Assembly: GCA_012515615.1 (NCBI GenBank) | Contig: JAAYYB010000317.1 | Coordinates: forward strand, 1-49,813 | Reading direction: 5' to 3' | From: Fibrobacter sp. | Lineage (GTDB): Bacteria > Fibrobacterota > Chitinivibrionia > Chitinivibrionales > Chitinispirillaceae | Length of the DNA: 49,813 nucleotides | In this document: positions 37,436 through 46,006 of the stretch, piece after piece | Layout: each line of letters opens with the position of its first letter | Position numbering within the stretch: position 1 is the stretch's first letter | Notes under the pieces: generated by a model | The model's input: the letters and a program-made list of their open reading frames with translations, nothing else | What the model was told of the DNA's origin: nothing | The model's database searches: none | Made by a program: the position numbers and the translations under genes

Positions 37436-39868
37436 ATGATAAAGATAAAACTACCTGAAGAAAAAATCCAGGAGTCTGCCTGGCAGATCACCTATAATTT
37501 GCCAAAAGATTCAGCCATGATAAATACCAGAGGATTCATATGGGCCTACTTATCGGTTTTCGGTTTTCTCATGTATTACCAGCTCGAATGGGCAAAAAGC
37601 AAGGAAATTTACTCCAGCATTCTGATTCGATTCATTGCAGTTTTAGTAATCTCTTTTTTAGTGTTATACCTATTTTTACTCTTAATTCAGCTCGGTTTTA
37701 ATCTGCTCAAGAGAGTTCCTGAAATAAATACTTCTTTTATTCTGTTCTATCCGATGTCACTGTTTCATCTGGGATGGTATCAGTTTGTTAGTGATAAATT
37801 AATACCCTTTTTTTCACCGCTTCTGTATGCAGTTTTTGTATCAGCAATTTGTTTTTCGGTTTATCAGGTATGGATAAAAAGCAAAGTGCAAGACATCCGA
37901 ACTGCTCAAAGATTAAAACCGGCAGATCTATTCCGAAGGGTAAACTATTCCTTTTTAGGGTATCTTCGAGAAATCCATTCGAAGCTCATACATAATCTTT
38001 TTTATCCGGTTAGGTTTGTGGGGCTAATGATTTTCCCCTCCACATGGCTTATTGTATTAATGCAGATAATCATCATTGTTAAATATTCAGTATATGGAGT
38101 TTACCGACCGGTTTTGTTCCCTGTTTACATATCAGTAACTTTTCTTATGCCGGTACTATTGATTCAGAGTCTTCGCAGTTTATTCTCTTCTGTTCCTTTC
38201 ATTGGGAAAGCAATCTCCTTTCTTATATGTATAGTTTACTACCTTCTTACACTTTTCCATATCACCGAAGATGCTCCGCTGGATTATTCAGTTCTGCAGC
38301 TGAATGCGGATCTATTGACTTATAATCAATCGTATATCCTGCTTTTTGAAAGGCTTAAAACGGACTCTTACATTATGACTTTTCTATGCCTTCTCCTTAC
38401 TGCAGCAATCATTATTGTGAGCTGTAACAAGCGGGCGGTATTTAAACCGAACAAGCCCTTTCTGGCTGCAGCTTTATGTATCGGTGCTTATGCAGTCCTT
38501 TTTTTTACTCCCTTACAGAACATGGATCAGCTTCGTACTTTTTACTACTCATATAAAGATTATTCGGTACAGCAGAAAAGCATTAAAGAGGCTGAAAAAC
38601 TCCTGAAAATGCCTTTCCCCTATATGCAGAAACCGGACTCAGTATTGAATGTTTTTATTAATAACAGGGTAATGCCGAATATATTTCTGGTGTGCCTTGA
38701 ATCGTGTAATGGCAGGATGATTGAACAGAAGACAGAAAATGGACAAGAGATAACACCGTTTTTTAACAGCCTTATAAAAGAGGGTGTTTACGCTGAACAC
38801 TTTTATGCAAACTCCGTGCAGACTGCCCGTGGGTTCTTCGCGATTCTTACCGGGATTTTGCCCGGGTTCCGCAAAAAAGAGTTTACCTCAATGCCCGATC
38901 TTAACCTCAGATGTTTACCAGATATACTTTCCGAATATGGTTATGAAAGCTATTTCATCAAAGCTTATCACGACCTCAATTATGATAATACCGGTGAATT
39001 CATGAAAAAGGCAGGTTATCACAATGTGTGGTCTATGACAGATGATAAGCTCGACGAAGAGGAAAAAGCCAACTGTTGGGGATGGGGTCTTCAGGATGAT
39101 TATTTTTACCGCAAACTATTCCGCATGATTGATCTGGAATGGCAAAGGCAACAATTAACCAGTGTCAATAAACCTTTTTTTATTACCACCTTCAATGTAT
39201 CAAATCACATGATGTTTCAGAACATCCCGAAAAATCAACGATACCTCTATCCCGATGCCGGGCCATCTGATTTCGTCGAAAATTTCCGTAACTCCATGTT
39301 TGTTTCCGATTCCTGTCTCAGAATATTTTTCAACGAATTAAACAAAAGAGAATGGTGCAATAATTCAATTGTAATTGTGACAGGAGACCATAGTTTTCCC
39401 TCTGGAGAGCACACACGAAAAAATGAAAAGGGAGCATGGGAGGAAATATTCAGGACCCCTCTTCTAATCATATGGAAAGGGCACCTTCAACCTTCACGTC
39501 TTCAAAAAAGCGCCTTTTCACAAGTCGATCTAATGCCGACGATTTTTGATCTGCTGGGTATCAGCCCTGCGCACCACTCAATCGGCAAATCGGTTCTGGA
39601 AACTGGAGATCGTGATCCTGTGCTAATGACTCAGCCCTATGATGGAATATACCTGGCGACTGTTGATTATCCCTTCAAATATGTAAAGAAATTGAAGGGA
39701 AATTTGAGTTTTCTGTTTGATCTGCAGGAGGACTCACAGGAGAGTAAAAACCTGATTAACAGCGGCTCTTATATGCAGGTGGGAAATAAGCTTCAGAAAA
39801 ATCTGATGAAAATAATGGTTAATCAGGTTCTGCTTGAAAAAGACCGGATTTGGCCGGCCAGCAACTGA
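37436..39868 (+). CDS. LtaS/MdoB-like sulfatase-superfamily membrane phosphotransferase
   Basis: 810 aa. The N-terminal half is membrane (about 8-9 TM segments, for example FIAVLVISFLVLYLFLLLI). The C-terminal alkaline-phosphatase-fold domain starts NIFLVCLESCNGRMIEQ (metal-binding Glu). The predicted nucleophile Thr is in SVQTARGFFAILTG and the metal-binding Asp-His is in VTGDHSFPSGEH. Family enzymes transfer phosphoglycerol or phosphoethanolamine to glycans or lipids, or cleave such head groups. The exact substrate is unknown. The Shine-Dalgarno sequence is unclear, and an internal ATG at 37517 is possible. The gene is convergent with the DUF2007 gene, with a 1-bp gap. Confidence 0.8.
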   Translation: MIKIKLPEEKIQESAWQITYNLPKDSAMINTRGFIWAYLSVFGFLMYYQLEWAKSKEIYSSILIRFIAVLVISFLVLYLFLLLIQLGFNLLKRVPEINTSFILFYPMSLFHLGWYQFVSDKLIPFFSPLLYAVFVSAICFSVYQVWIKSKVQDIRTAQRLKPADLFRRVNYSFLGYLREIHSKLIHNLFYPVRFVGLMIFPSTWLIVLMQIIIIVKYSVYGVYRPVLFPVYISVTFLMPVLLIQSLRSLFSSVPFIGKAISFLICIVYYLLTLFHITEDAPLDYSVLQLNADLLTYNQSYILLFERLKTDSYIMTFLCLLLTAAIIIVSCNKRAVFKPNKPFLAAALCIGAYAVLFFTPLQNMDQLRTFYYSYKDYSVQQKSIKEAEKLLKMPFPYMQKPDSVLNVFINNRVMPNIFLVCLESCNGRMIEQKTENGQEITPFFNSLIKEGVYAEHFYANSVQTARGFFAILTGILPGFRKKEFTSMPDLNLRCLPDILSEYGYESYFIKAYHDLNYDNTGEFMKKAGYHNVWSMTDDKLDEEEKANCWGWGLQDDYFYRKLFRMIDLEWQRQQLTSVNKPFFITTFNVSNHMMFQNIPKNQRYLYPDAGPSDFVENFRNSMFVSDSCLRIFFNELNKREWCNNSIVIVTGDHSFPSGEHTRKNEKGAWEEIFRTPLLIIWKGHLQPSRLQKSAFSQVDLMPTIFDLLGISPAHHSIGKSVLETGDRDPVLMTQPYDGIYLATVDYPFKYVKKLKGNLSFLFDLQEDSQESKNLINSGSYMQVGNKLQKNLMKIMVNQVLLEKDRIWPASN

Positions 39869-39869
39869 T

Positions 39870-40097
39870 TTACTTCCATCCTTCGGGAAAGAAAGTGTCA
39901 AGAATTTGAGCTGCTCTTTGTTGATCGTCTTTATTGATTCTGACCCTGATGTTCTGGACATCAGCCATATCCAGAACGTCCTCACTGCTTCCGACAATAA
40001 AACAGTTGATGTCGTTTGATTCAAGAATTTCCTGGGCCAGATCGGCCTGATGAAGAGATTTGAAGTTTCCCAGTTCGGTAAACTCATTCTGTTCCAT
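39870..40097 (-). CDS. DUF2007-like small protein (putative signal-transducing)
   Basis: 75 aa. It has the compact alpha/beta pattern of DUF2007: ELGNFKSLHQADLAQEILES, then NCFIVGSSEDVLDM and an IRVRINKDDQQRAAQIL end. Such proteins often occur as short stand-alone domains of unknown role. It is convergent with the sulfatase and 22 bp downstream of a broken stress-protein-like gene. Confidence 0.75.
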   Translation of the reverse strand: MEQNEFTELGNFKSLHQADLAQEILESNDINCFIVGSSEDVLDMADVQNIRVRINKDDQQRAAQILDTFFPEGWK

Positions 40098-40119
40098 AAA
40101 AGACTCTGCTTTCTTCTGC

Positions 40120-40625
40120 TCAGGTTGGAATTCCTGGAGAGATGGTGAATATTTTTCTGGCCAGATAGCTTTCCATTATCGATATTGCCTCTCCGGTTCT
40201 TTTCTCTTCAGTTCTGACCCAGAAAAGAATACCTCCGTGAATCAAACCATCAATATATTTCTGTGCAGTCTCTTCTGGTAGATCAAATTCTTTCATTATC
40301 GTCTTGAGCCCGCCATTTGGCATTATGGATGCAGCACCGACCATGGTTGTAGCAGTTGTGCCCGCGGCGTAGATTCTTCCGGCGTCTGGAGTTTTAACAG
40401 CCTGTTGTCCTCCAAAAAGCCTTCTGAGTCCTTTAATTTTTTCATGTTCGGCATCTGACCCCTTCAGATAGGAAATATCATGGCCTGAATTTTCAGATAC
40501 TCTTTTGCTATCGATTCCTGTACGATGCAGTTCATCTCTTCTTCCCGAAATGAAGCCCCCAGAAGTCTATCTATGGCCTTTTTGGCCAGATCAATTTCAA
40601 GATATAAACAGAATATAATCCTCAT
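40120..40625 (-). pseudogene. Frameshifted small protein, DUF1269/YflT-like stress-protein pattern
   Basis: Two ORFs in different frames together make one plausible protein. The first part starts at ATG 40625 (MRIIFCLYLEIDLAKKAIDR) after AGGGGAT, and its frame stops at 40464. The second part is open in another frame, including EHEKIKGLRRLFGGQQ, TTMVGAASIMPNGGLK and EETAQKYIDGLIHGGILFWV, to the stop at 40120. The shift falls near 40500-40540. The start (short sensor-like strand), Gly/Ala middle and GGILFWV strand match the general layout of DUF1269/YflT-type proteins. A sequencing or assembly indel could produce the same picture. Confidence 0.6.
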
Positions 40626-40700
40626 GAAACATCCCCTTTCCAAACATAGGCCCCAAATCACTAAAGCTAAGCGTATGCCAGAGAATACAGCATATCCAGT

Positions 40701-40835
40701 ATGAATCTTTGGACACTGAAACTGAAAATTTATCTCCTGCTTTTACTTTTGTTTAGTACACTTTTTGCAATTCAGTTTATAAATTCTTTGTCACTTAAAA
40801 CTGCTTCAAAAGGATCCCCCCATGGAAAATCCTAA
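40701..40835 (+). CDS. Possible 44-aa membrane peptide overlapping the pyruvyl-transferase start
   Basis: Not in the ORF track. The ATG at 40701 opens a frame with one strong hydrophobic helix (IYLLLLLLFSTLFAIQFI) and a short polar tail. It ends 14 bp inside the next gene. The start resembles the first TM helix of a membrane sensor (for example a chemoreceptor or histidine kinase). It may be a remnant, a leader peptide coupling translation to the next gene, or chance. No Shine-Dalgarno sequence is evident. Confidence 0.3.
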   Translation: MNLWTLKLKIYLLLLLLFSTLFAIQFINSLSLKTASKGSPHGKS

Positions 40836-42003
40836 AACTGTGCGGATTGGTATTACCGGCTCTTATGGTGGGAACAATCTGGGTGATGAGGCGATTCTTC
40901 AGTCGATTATCTCCCAGATAAGGAAAAATATAAATGCAGAAATTGTCGTCTTTAGCCGTGATCCGCAGGATACACTTGCCCGTCATAATGTTGAGAAAGC
41001 TGTAGCCGTAAGAAAACTTTCCAGAAAAGAGTCACAGTCTGAAGTAGAGCAGCTTGACATTCTGGTGGTCGGGGGCGGGGGAATCCTTTACGATTCAGAT
41101 GCCAGGATCTATCTCAGAGAGGCTCAGATCGCAAATGAGAAAGGTATCCCGGTGATGATCTATGCGGTGGGTGCAGGGCCGTTAAAAGACCCGGCATCCC
41201 AATCGCTTGTCAAAGATGTAGTAAACACCGCAATCGTCGTTACGGTTCGTGATAAGCCTTCGCTGCATATTCTGGAGGAGATTGGTGTTCACAGGGAAAT
41301 CGTAGTTACTGCAGATCCTGCAATATTGTTAAAACCGGAAGCGGTACATATCGACTTTTTAAAACTATGGGGCATAAAGAAAGGATCAAAAATTTTTGGC
41401 ATGTCTGTCCGTGAACCCGGAGCTGCTGCACCGGATATCCGTGAAGAGCACTATCATGACCTCATAGCCAATGCTGCCGATTACATTATCGACCGCTATG
41501 ATGCCCGTGTGCTTTTTATTCCCATGGAACGGAAAACCGCTCACGATCTCCACCAGTCCCATGCTGTAATTGCCAGAATGATTTATCCGCAGTATGCAAG
41601 TGTGCTTGAAGCAGAGTATACTCCAGGGCAGATTATGACCGTACTTAAAAGCCTGGATTTTGTAGTCGGAATGCGCCTGCATTTTCTTATCTTTGCGGCT
41701 TTACAGGGAATACCCTTTGTGCCTCTGCCCTATTCCGGGAAGGTAATGGGGCTGCTTGATGAACTGCAGCTGGATGCCCCGCCACTTGAGAACATCACCC
41801 CTGGAAGGCTCATTGCCTATATTGACAAAGCCTGGGATAAGCGGCAGGAGATTCTGGAAAAAGTAAGGGGACTTCTTCCGGGGCTCAAACAGCGCTCAGA
41901 ACAGAACACTACTCTGCTGATTGAATTATTGCGAATTGTATATGCCCGCAGTGGTAAGAGCCCGGATGCCCTTCCCTGGACAAAAGAGAGCCGGAAAGGA
42001 TAA
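40822..42003 (+). CDS. Polysaccharide pyruvyl transferase family protein (CsaB-like)
   Basis: 393 aa. The N-terminal motif is GITGSYGGNNLGDEAILQSI. DILVVGGGGILYDSDAR is the family glycine-rich loop, followed by VMIYAVGAGPLKDP. VVGMRLHFLIFAALQGIPFV is the C-terminal UDP-GT-B-like block. CsaB enzymes add pyruvate ketals to cell-wall polysaccharides that anchor S-layer proteins. The anchoring role here is an inference. AAAGGA lies about 8 nt before the ATG. Confidence 0.88.
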   Translation: MENPKTVRIGITGSYGGNNLGDEAILQSIISQIRKNINAEIVVFSRDPQDTLARHNVEKAVAVRKLSRKESQSEVEQLDILVVGGGGILYDSDARIYLREAQIANEKGIPVMIYAVGAGPLKDPASQSLVKDVVNTAIVVTVRDKPSLHILEEIGVHREIVVTADPAILLKPEAVHIDFLKLWGIKKGSKIFGMSVREPGAAAPDIREEHYHDLIANAADYIIDRYDARVLFIPMERKTAHDLHQSHAVIARMIYPQYASVLEAEYTPGQIMTVLKSLDFVVGMRLHFLIFAALQGIPFVPLPYSGKVMGLLDELQLDAPPLENITPGRLIAYIDKAWDKRQEILEKVRGLLPGLKQRSEQNTTLLIELLRIVYARSGKSPDALPWTKESRKG

Positions 42004-42159
42004 CAGAAAATGTAGTCTTTCCTTGTGGAGGCTACCCCATGATGTAAGTATACTGAGCGAAGCAGATGGAGGGCATATTGGCATGTGATACTTACCCGCA
42101 TGCACGCCTGAGCAGCTAGTATAAGTATTAACTTCTAATTACCGCCGCGTAGACTTATT

Positions 42160-42177
42160 TTATCACTGTTGTGATAA
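42160..42177. promoter_or_regulatory. Candidate operator palindrome upstream of the CDP-alcohol phosphatidyltransferase
   Basis: TTATCACTGTTGTGATAA has 7-bp perfect arms around 4 nt. It is followed by GAAAAAAA, not a T-run, so it is unlikely to be a terminator on the plus strand. Its position about 90 bp before the ATG at 42268 would suit a dimeric repressor. The 264-bp spacer also holds GTAAGTAT/ATACTTAC (42044-42051/42088-42095). Confidence 0.4.
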
Positions 42178-42267
42178 GAAAAAAATACACGCTCATTCCG
42201 ATTGATTCCACAATACGAACCTGGTCTAAAGCGGGAGCCAGTCGAAAGAAACTAACCGGAGAAAAAA

Positions 42268-42855
42268 ATGAACCTTGCTACTATGTTTACCCTCTCAAGA
42301 GTTGTAATCGCCCCGATTTTCGCCTATGTATTTATCTCGGGTTATAAATCGGGCTCAATCAGCTGGATCTGGGCCGCTGTTGCACTGGCATCCCTTATAG
42401 AAATTTCTGATCTTTTTGACGGAAGAATTGCACGGGCAAGAAAAGAAGTGACGGATTTCGGCAAAGTATTTGATCCCGTTGCTGACAGTGTATCAAGACA
42501 AACCGTATTTATCTCATTTATGGTTAGCGGTATTATCCCTCTCTGGATGTACCTGATTTTTTTCTACAGGGACGCTTTCATGCAGCTGCTCAGGATTATC
42601 TGCGCTTCAAATGGCATTGTACTTGCGGCCCGCAAATCAGGGAAAACCAAGGCTGTCCTTCAGGGGATCGGCGCATTCGGGGTACTGGGAGTAGTGCTGC
42701 TTCAGCTTTATAATGTGGCCTGGATGCCTGATGAGATCGCAGGATATGACCCGGGTTTCTGGGTACTGCTGCTTCCGGCAATCTTTACACTTCTCTCAGT
42801 AATAGACTACGTTATTCCAAACAGAGCTATAATAAAAAAGATGCTTAAGCCCTGA
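42268..42855 (+). CDS. CDP-alcohol phosphatidyltransferase (PgsA-like)
   Basis: 195 aa, with about five TM helices. The full catalytic motif D-x2-D-G-x2-A-R-x8-G-x3-D-x3-D is present as DLFDGRIARARKEV...FGKVFDPVADSVSR. Length and motif fit phosphatidylglycerophosphate synthase. Other members of the family (for example inositol- or archaetidyl-type) cannot be excluded. CCGGAG lies 7-8 nt before the ATG. The gene is convergent with hldA, whose stop abuts its own. Confidence 0.85.
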   Translation: MNLATMFTLSRVVIAPIFAYVFISGYKSGSISWIWAAVALASLIEISDLFDGRIARARKEVTDFGKVFDPVADSVSRQTVFISFMVSGIIPLWMYLIFFYRDAFMQLLRIICASNGIVLAARKSGKTKAVLQGIGAFGVLGVVLLQLYNVAWMPDEIAGYDPGFWVLLLPAIFTLLSVIDYVIPNRAIIKKMLKP

Positions 42856-43860
42856 TCACTGAATTCCGCACTCTTTAAGAAGCGCTTCCGGATCCACCGA
42901 TGCTGTCCCCAGTTCTGCGACTGTCAGTCCCGCCGCATGATTTGCCAGATAAGCTGCCTCAAGCGGGGTAGCACCGCTGGTGACCGATGCAGAAAAAACG
43001 CTTATAACCGTATCGCCAGCTCCTGTCACATCAAAAACCTTTCGGGCAACTGTGGGGAGATGAGTGTATTTGCGCTCTCTGTTTTCAAACAGGGCCATCC
43101 CCCGTTCACTGAGAGTAATTAAAAGAAAGGAAAGTGAGAGTTTGTCGACGATTTTCCACCCAAGTGCCATAACCTCCTCATCGGAACAGTTCCGGTAAGG
43201 AACACCAAGCATGACGTGTGCCTCTTTGAGATTAGGGGTGACCACAGAAACACCCTTGTATAGATCGAAATGACGGTCCTTGGGGTCGATAGCCACAAAC
43301 CTTTCCGCTCTAGAGCATTTTTCTACAATCTGGCCCAGAATCTGCTTAGATATAACCCCTTTTCCATAATCTGAAATAATGGTTCCCTGACAGGATTTGA
43401 AAAAATGTTCATATTTGCACCAGAGGGTATTGCACTCTTTTTCATCCAGATCCTTGATCAGTTCGCGGTCAGCCCTGACAATCTGCTGATGGCGTGCAAG
43501 GATACGGGTCTTAATCGTAGTGGGCCGGTTTTCAGAGCAAAGAACTCCATCTGTGCAGCACCCTATCCCACCCAGGCTGGTCTTCAGTAATACCCCGTTT
43601 TCATCTTTGCCGCACACAGAGATAAGAAACGGTTTTATGCCAAGTTTAGAAAGGTTCTGTACTACATTAGCTGCCCCGCCCAGCCTCCGGCTGACAGATT
43701 CCACCTCTACAACCGGCACCGGTGCCTCTGGAGAAATCCTTTTTACATCACCCCAGAGATATTCATCTATCATGACATCACCGACAACTATTATCGATGT
43801 GCTGCGGAAATTTTCAACGACCTTCTTAAGACGTTCCGGAGATAAATTAAGATCCTGCAT
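42856..43860 (-). CDS. hldA: D-glycero-beta-D-manno-heptose-7-phosphate kinase (HldA/RfaE domain I)
   Basis: PfkB-family kinase of the LPS core heptose pathway. The 334-aa length corresponds to the kinase half of bifunctional HldE; no nucleotidyltransferase half is attached. Motifs: VVGDVMIDEYLWGDVKRISPE, RRLGGAANVVQNLSKLG and the catalytic VTGAGDTVISVFSA. It overlaps the M50 protease stop by 1 nt and is probably co-transcribed. The gene supports an LPS-bearing outer membrane. Confidence 0.9.
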   Translation of the reverse strand: MQDLNLSPERLKKVVENFRSTSIIVVGDVMIDEYLWGDVKRISPEAPVPVVEVESVSRRLGGAANVVQNLSKLGIKPFLISVCGKDENGVLLKTSLGGIGCCTDGVLCSENRPTTIKTRILARHQQIVRADRELIKDLDEKECNTLWCKYEHFFKSCQGTIISDYGKGVISKQILGQIVEKCSRAERFVAIDPKDRHFDLYKGVSVVTPNLKEAHVMLGVPYRNCSDEEVMALGWKIVDKLSLSFLLITLSERGMALFENRERKYTHLPTVARKVFDVTGAGDTVISVFSASVTSGATPLEAAYLANHAAGLTVAELGTASVDPEALLKECGIQ

Positions 43861-44504
43861 TAGAGAACCTTTCCGAAGATTATAAACTGGAAGAAGTTAA
43901 GATAGGGTGTAAAGATCGGGTTAATGATACTGCTGAAAATCGGTATTTTAAGACCCCACTCGGCAAGGAGTAAAACCATGAAAACCGTAGGGAGGTACCT
44001 GCTTTTCCGGATGTAGCCTGGAATCCAGGAATCCGGCAGCAGCCCGATCAGGATTTTGGAGCCGTCGAGCGGCGGAACCGGAATAAGATTGAAAAAAGAG
44101 ATGCCTATATTTAAATAAAAGCATAAATATAGAAAATCTCTCATATGCGTATTCAGCATAAGTGAAGGCAGGTAGTTGCCTAAAATGCGAATTGAGAAGC
44201 CGAAAATAAGAGCCACAATGACATTGGAAAGTGGTCCGGCCAGACTGACAAGGAAAATGTCTCTTTTAGGTTTTTCAAAATTATACCCGTTCACAGGAAC
44301 CGGCTTGGCCCATCCAAAAGGCCCGAAAAGAAGCATCACCGTACCGAAGAGATCCAGGTGAGCCGCCGGATTAAGTGTCAGCCGACCTGCGTCGCGCGCA
44401 GTAGTGTCCCCAAGCCGAAAAGCCATCCACCCGTGGGCAAACTCATGGATAGTGAGTGCGATGAGAATCGCTGGTATTCTCAATATAAACATCTCAAGGT
44501 TCAT
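43860..44504 (-). CDS. Site-2 protease family (peptidase M50) membrane protein
   Basis: 214 aa, about 5-6 TM helices. The zinc site is HEFAHGWMAFRLGD near residue 20, with the second ligand in NLIPVPPLDGSKIL. FGPFGWAKPVPVN is typical of the short YwhC/SpoIVFB-like group. It cleaves substrates within the membrane; the target is unknown. No PDZ domain is present, unlike RseP. Its start overlaps the deacetylase stop by 11 nt. Confidence 0.88.
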   Translation of the reverse strand: MNLEMFILRIPAILIALTIHEFAHGWMAFRLGDTTARDAGRLTLNPAAHLDLFGTVMLLFGPFGWAKPVPVNGYNFEKPKRDIFLVSLAGPLSNVIVALIFGFSIRILGNYLPSLMLNTHMRDFLYLCFYLNIGISFFNLIPVPPLDGSKILIGLLPDSWIPGYIRKSRYLPTVFMVLLLAEWGLKIPIFSSIINPIFTPYLNFFQFIIFGKVL

Positions 44505-45798
44505 TTTTTTCTTTCTTTGCTATGGATGTCACAGGAATATCGCTTTTTAAAGGCAATTGCGCAAGATTCAATCCAGATTGGCTGATCATTTCTGAAACCG
44601 ATACGATTTCATAACCGCCCTCTCTGAGCCTGTCAATCAGTGTTCCTAACACCAGGTGAACCTGCATTTCTTTCTCAGATCGTTCTGTTCCCAGGTGCAT
44701 CAGGATTATTCCGCCGTTGATCCCATAGGGTTTCGTTTCAGACAGTGTTAATATTTTTTCAAGCACCTGTTCAGGGGTTTTAAATCCAGGTGTATTTTCA
44801 TCGGGGATCCAATCATTGCTGTCCAGACCCTGCGCCCAGGTTTTCCCCTGCCGCCACCCCACATGCATATATCCTGATTCGAGACCCCATCGGCAGATAG
44901 TGCGGTTAAACTCTCCGTAAGGAGCCCGCCAGAGAGGAGAAAATTGCAGACCGGTTTTCTCTTTCAGAAGCCTCTCATTTCCCTGAAGCTGCTTTGAGAT
45001 AAATAGCCTGTCGATATTTGGAAGAAGAGCCTGAGTGCGGTCCTGTTCCCAGCTTGTCAGGTGTGGATGAGTAAAGGTATGATTACCCAGCTCATGCCCG
45101 TCTGCAGCGATCCGGACAATCAGTTCAGGATATTTCCTGATAAACTGGCCGGTCAGAAACATGGTACTTTTAACACCTCGTGATTTGAGGGTATCAAGAA
45201 TATCAGATGCGACATTCGCACTGGATCCGCCATCAAAGGTGATTGACACCAGGTTTTTATCGACTGCACCGTTATTAAATGAAAGCAGGGCACCATTATC
45301 ACTGAAGGAGTGTCGGGTTTCTTTCTGTGGTTTTAAATCTGGAACAATTCTCTCAACGGAATCAGTTTTCTCCTCGCTGTTTTCGCTCAAAGCTGCCAGT
45401 TTTTCTCTCAGCGATTTAATTTCATTATTATTTTTTCTCATGTACTCGATCAGTTTTACTCTATTCTCTTTAAGTGATCGATTTTCCTGTTTTAAGGAGT
45501 TGAGCTCCCTGAGTGCCCAGGTTCCAAACACTGCCCCGCCAAATGCAATAGTTGATAATGCCCAGATAACGACCCACTTATAAGACATCTCTTTTTTGAT
45601 CGGCGGCGGACTGGAAAGCACAGTAACTGCGGGTCTGGTGACAGAAGAGGTCGCACAGGTATCAGCACAGTAAAGATTACCTTTGTTGATTACGGCACAA
45701 TCGCTGCAGATCCATTTTCCGCATTTTGCGCAGCGTCCCCGGGCTCTTTTGCGGGCGTGTTTTACACAGTTATAAGTTTTTCGCTTACGGGAGGACAT
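44494..45798 (-). CDS. Polysaccharide deacetylase with N-terminal zinc-finger, TM and coiled coil
   Basis: The ATG at 45798 is preferred and gives 434 aa. Order: a B-box-like cysteine/histidine region (CVKHARKRARGRCAKCGKWI...CAVINKGNLYCADTC), a TM helix (WVVIWALSTIAFGGAVFGTW) and a short coiled coil (ENRSLKENRVKLIEYM). The NodB domain then has motif 1 TFDGGSSANVA (usual TFDDG), motif 2 HELGNHTFTHPHL, and RAPYGEFN. It should hydrolyse N-acetyl groups from a surface or wall glycan on the periplasmic side. It heads the deacetylase-M50-hldA run. Confidence 0.85.
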   Translation of the reverse strand: MSSRKRKTYNCVKHARKRARGRCAKCGKWICSDCAVINKGNLYCADTCATSSVTRPAVTVLSSPPPIKKEMSYKWVVIWALSTIAFGGAVFGTWALRELNSLKQENRSLKENRVKLIEYMRKNNNEIKSLREKLAALSENSEEKTDSVERIVPDLKPQKETRHSFSDNGALLSFNNGAVDKNLVSITFDGGSSANVASDILDTLKSRGVKSTMFLTGQFIRKYPELIVRIAADGHELGNHTFTHPHLTSWEQDRTQALLPNIDRLFISKQLQGNERLLKEKTGLQFSPLWRAPYGEFNRTICRWGLESGYMHVGWRQGKTWAQGLDSNDWIPDENTPGFKTPEQVLEKILTLSETKPYGINGGIILMHLGTERSEKEMQVHLVLGTLIDRLREGGYEIVSVSEMISQSGLNLAQLPLKSDIPVTSIAKKEKNEP

Positions 45799-45967
45799 AA
45801 TTAAGTAAATATAACTTACAACAGGCGGTGCATTCATAGATACAGGAATAAGAATTATAGGTACAGGTCACAAGTTGCAGGTTCCGGGATTGGCTTTTCG
45901 TTGTTATTGAAACAAACTGGATTTCTGCATTCGCAGAATGAAGGTTCCGGAATCTATACTCAAACAC

Positions 45968-45995
45968 TTCACATTTTCTGTATATACTGTATTAT
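45968..45995 (+). promoter_or_regulatory. Candidate promoter for the ABC exporter operon
   Basis: TTCACA (45968-45973) and TATTAT (45990-45995) are 16 bp apart. The predicted start would be only about 5 nt before the ATG at 46007. No Shine-Dalgarno sequence precedes that ATG (TTTTTCTTATAG). The transcript may therefore be leaderless. Assignment is by pattern only. Confidence 0.4.
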
Positions 45996-46006
45996 TTTTC
46001 TTATAG

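Noticed and set aside
42160-42177. Intrinsic terminator after the pyruvyl transferase
   Set aside because: The stem is followed by an A-run, not a T-run, on the plus strand.
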